From Episyrphus balteatus (lineage: Eukaryota > Arthropoda > Insecta > Diptera > Syrphidae), in assembly GCF_945859705.1 (NCBI RefSeq), contig NC_079135.1, positions 18,540,501-18,604,500 on the forward strand: a DNA stretch of 64,000 bases, read 5' to 3'. The notes below the pieces were generated by a model. The model saw nothing but the letters and a program-made list of their open reading frames with translations, was not told the origin of the DNA and ran no database searches. Below are positions 61,771 through 64,000 of the stretch, piece after piece. The translations under genes were made by a program, and so were the position numbers. The first letter of the stretch is position 1; every line of letters starts with the position of its first letter.

Positions 61771-64000
61771 AAAATTGATTGAAATATTTATTATTTTTTT
61801 TTTTTTTATTTTTCTTAAATTGATGGATTCATCTATTTTAAGTTCATCAACCAAATATTTTTTTCCTTCAATCTACCCACTTTTTGTTTGTATTATAATA
61901 TTCACATGACTATAAGAATTTAATCCTTTCTCACAGCTTCCAAATATTATTCGCTTTTTTTTTCTATACAAAATATCAAACCCATCTGTCTTAAATGATC
62001 TTTCTATGCAAACGACTTGGAACTCACTATCAATATTAATTATTTAGTTTATCTCAACGAAATGAAGAAAAAAAAATTCGTTAGTATTCTGACATTTGCT
62101 CACAAGGATCATTACTCTCTCTTCCATCTTTGCATGCTAAGTTATTTTTTTTACTTAGTTTCTTATAATTTTTTTGTATCCTTAACAAAAATGCGCTACC
62201 CAGCGACCAAAGGTTCTCATTGTTTCCCATGACTGAGACAATATAATCCTCTAAATTTATTCTACACTGCAACTCAAATCAGAAAAAAAATCATCAAAAA
62301 AAAAAAAATCGAAAATCACTTATGGTCATAAAAAATGATCTTATGCAAACAAAAGGATCCCCGTTAAGAAAGTAGTATCCTCGGTCGCACCCATAATACA
62401 ACAACACACACAGAGCTGTTCTTTCTTCCACTCACAATATGCAAATTAAGTGCTTAGGAAATGACCTTAAGCAGTTAAATATCAGGGAAGCAACAACAAA
62501 AGGATATACCGTAGTATCTGGCACCTAAAGACAATTCCGGTAATAGATGGAAAGGAAAATAAAAAAAAAATAAGGACTCGATCGTACACACAAAAGGGTT
62601 GTAGCTGGCGCTGGTTTTTATATCCTCATTACAGGCAAAAGGTAAGAATGTAAAAAAAAATTGACCCTTTTATCCTTTTCTTCGTCTTATTCTTCAACGA
62701 CGACGATGATGATCATACTGAAGGAAGCTACGACTACGACGACAATAGGGTGAACCAAAATAACCTCATCCGTATTATCTGTGATGTGACTGATCGCTCT
62801 TCTCTCTGCGCGAGTTGTTGTTTTATTTTTTATGATCTTATAATAGATGGTCTATCATTTTTATAAGGGAAGAAGAATAGGTGCGCTATGGCTCTGCTCA
62901 TATGCATATGAGATGGATCTACATATTAAATCGCGAAGAAGAAGATGACGATGTCATTGTCTACGTGAGGTGTTTTTTTGTGTAAGATTTTGGTTTGGTA
63001 TATTTTGTATAAAAAAAAATTAAGGAATAATAAGGATCTTCTTTCTCGCGGTGTGCACCGAAATTTTTGTGCGTGCAGCAAAAGGATGATGATGATGATC
63101 CAGCCACTCGTTTGGTTTTTTTTTTTTTGCTGTTGTTTTTTATTTTCAATGCAATGGTTTTGCCTACTACTCCTTTTTGAATGTGGACTCTGGGAATTTT
63201 GGTTTTTTTTCTTTCGTCTTTGACTATGAAATGAATTTTTTTTAGATTTTTTTTATAAAAAAAAATTCATGGGAAAAATTTTAGGAGAATATATATCATT
63301 CTTGTTGTGTACTGATGTCTGATGGTAATTAATTTTTTTATCTTCTAATTTTTTGTATATTTGTTTGGTTTGCATTGATAAAGGTTTGCTTATCAGGTTT
63401 TGATAGAAACAAAAAAAAAATACATGAATTAATGTTGTTTAAATATTTAGCTAACGATTGAAAAAAGTAAGAGTGAGAAATGCAAATATTGAAAAGAGTT
63501 TGTATCTTGATATTGGAAAATTATAGGTACAGGTTTCAAGTTACTTTAGCATTTGAGACTTTAATGAATCAGAAAGCGATTTATATGAATTTTAAATCGT
63601 AAAGTAGGTACACAAAATCTAAAAAAAATTATGAATTTAAGAATAGTTTCAAAATTTTTTTTACATATTATTAAGATATTAGAATCTGAACATTAAAGAA
63701 GAAAAAAAAAAATTTCGTAAGATTAAGTTTTAGATTTTTGTTTTCATTTTGGAACAATTTTTATTTTAATTTATAATTTGTGAGCATCATCACTGATATA
63801 ATTCTGCTGCCTTTTTTTAATTGGCACTGGATGGATACAAACTTATTCTAATCTTTCGATTCTTTCTATTAAGAAAAAAGTATCGGTTATAAGAAATTTC
63901 TTGAAAGTAATTATACATTAAGGACTTTTATTCACTATAGACAAATTTTATTTTCTGAAGAATTTTTGAATTTTCAGACAAACAAAAAAAGTTTTTAACA

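Larger units (their letters stand above)
45915..64000. other. Presumed long intron of the gene starting at 45674
   Basis: This 18-kb interval is AT-rich with many poly-A and poly-T runs. Apart from the repeats and the one GC-rich frame listed separately, no coding exon, RNA gene or domain was recognised on either strand. A reverse-orientation fragment of the dispersed repeat family lies near 49720-50030. A small hairpin (ccaataaaattga and tcaattttattgg) lies near 47433-47478. Whether the whole interval is one intron cannot be shown from this window. Confidence 0.5.

Overview
The window looks like a piece of an insect nuclear genome, most likely a fly (Diptera). The DNA is very AT-rich, the genes are split by introns with GT/AG ends, coding density is low, and small terminal-inverted-repeat elements and microsatellites are frequent. 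Three genes can be reconstructed exon by exon, with reading phase preserved across every junction. A fourth is represented by its likely first coding exon. No tool was run: gene names come from recognising protein motifs, and species and chromosome are not determined.

Left part (1-14,600), minus strand. The 5' portion of a CFAP298 (C21orf59/Kurly-type) cilia protein gene starts at 3099 and runs off the left edge. About 0.9 kb upstream of it lies a complete ERO1 gene (14602 down to 4027, six exons, 477 aa), the ER flavoprotein oxidase that re-oxidises protein disulfide isomerase. Its 7.4-kb second intron holds several nested or adjacent inverted-repeat elements, and its last intron holds a minisatellite.

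Middle (14,600-28,950). A gene-poor stretch with no convincing coding region. It holds a (AAAAAC)n tract, a 150-bp near-perfect palindrome, a 513-bp TIR element, an old dispersed repeat interrupted by both a tandem palindromic MITE and a probable solo LTR, and a tRNA-Ser-like sequence inside a foldback element.

Right-centre (28,958-40,921), plus strand. A complete twelve-exon masquerade (mas) gene, 1,050 aa: signal peptide, five clip-type knots separated by Thr/Pro/Gln-rich linkers, and a C-terminal trypsin-like domain in which the catalytic Ser is Gly. It is an extracellular adhesion-type pseudo-protease. The 5.06-kb intron between coding exons 7 and 8 is almost wholly an 83-bp satellite array with higher-order structure, the most striking non-coding feature here.

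Right part (40,922-64,000). The mas 3' end, then an intergenic stretch, then a Ser/Thr-rich 80-residue first coding exon (45,674-45,914, plus) that ends in a consensus splice donor. No following exon was recognised before the right edge, so the rest would be a very long intron. It contains a 1.36-kb TIR element with another element nested in it (the insertion can be read off against the related copy at 16,987-17,499), a tandem ~470-bp repeat, and one GC-rich Gly-rich open frame of uncertain status.

The genes do not form a functional unit. ERO1 (disulfide formation in the ER) and the cysteine-rich secreted Mas protein are related only in the general sense that secreted clip-domain proteins need ER oxidative folding.
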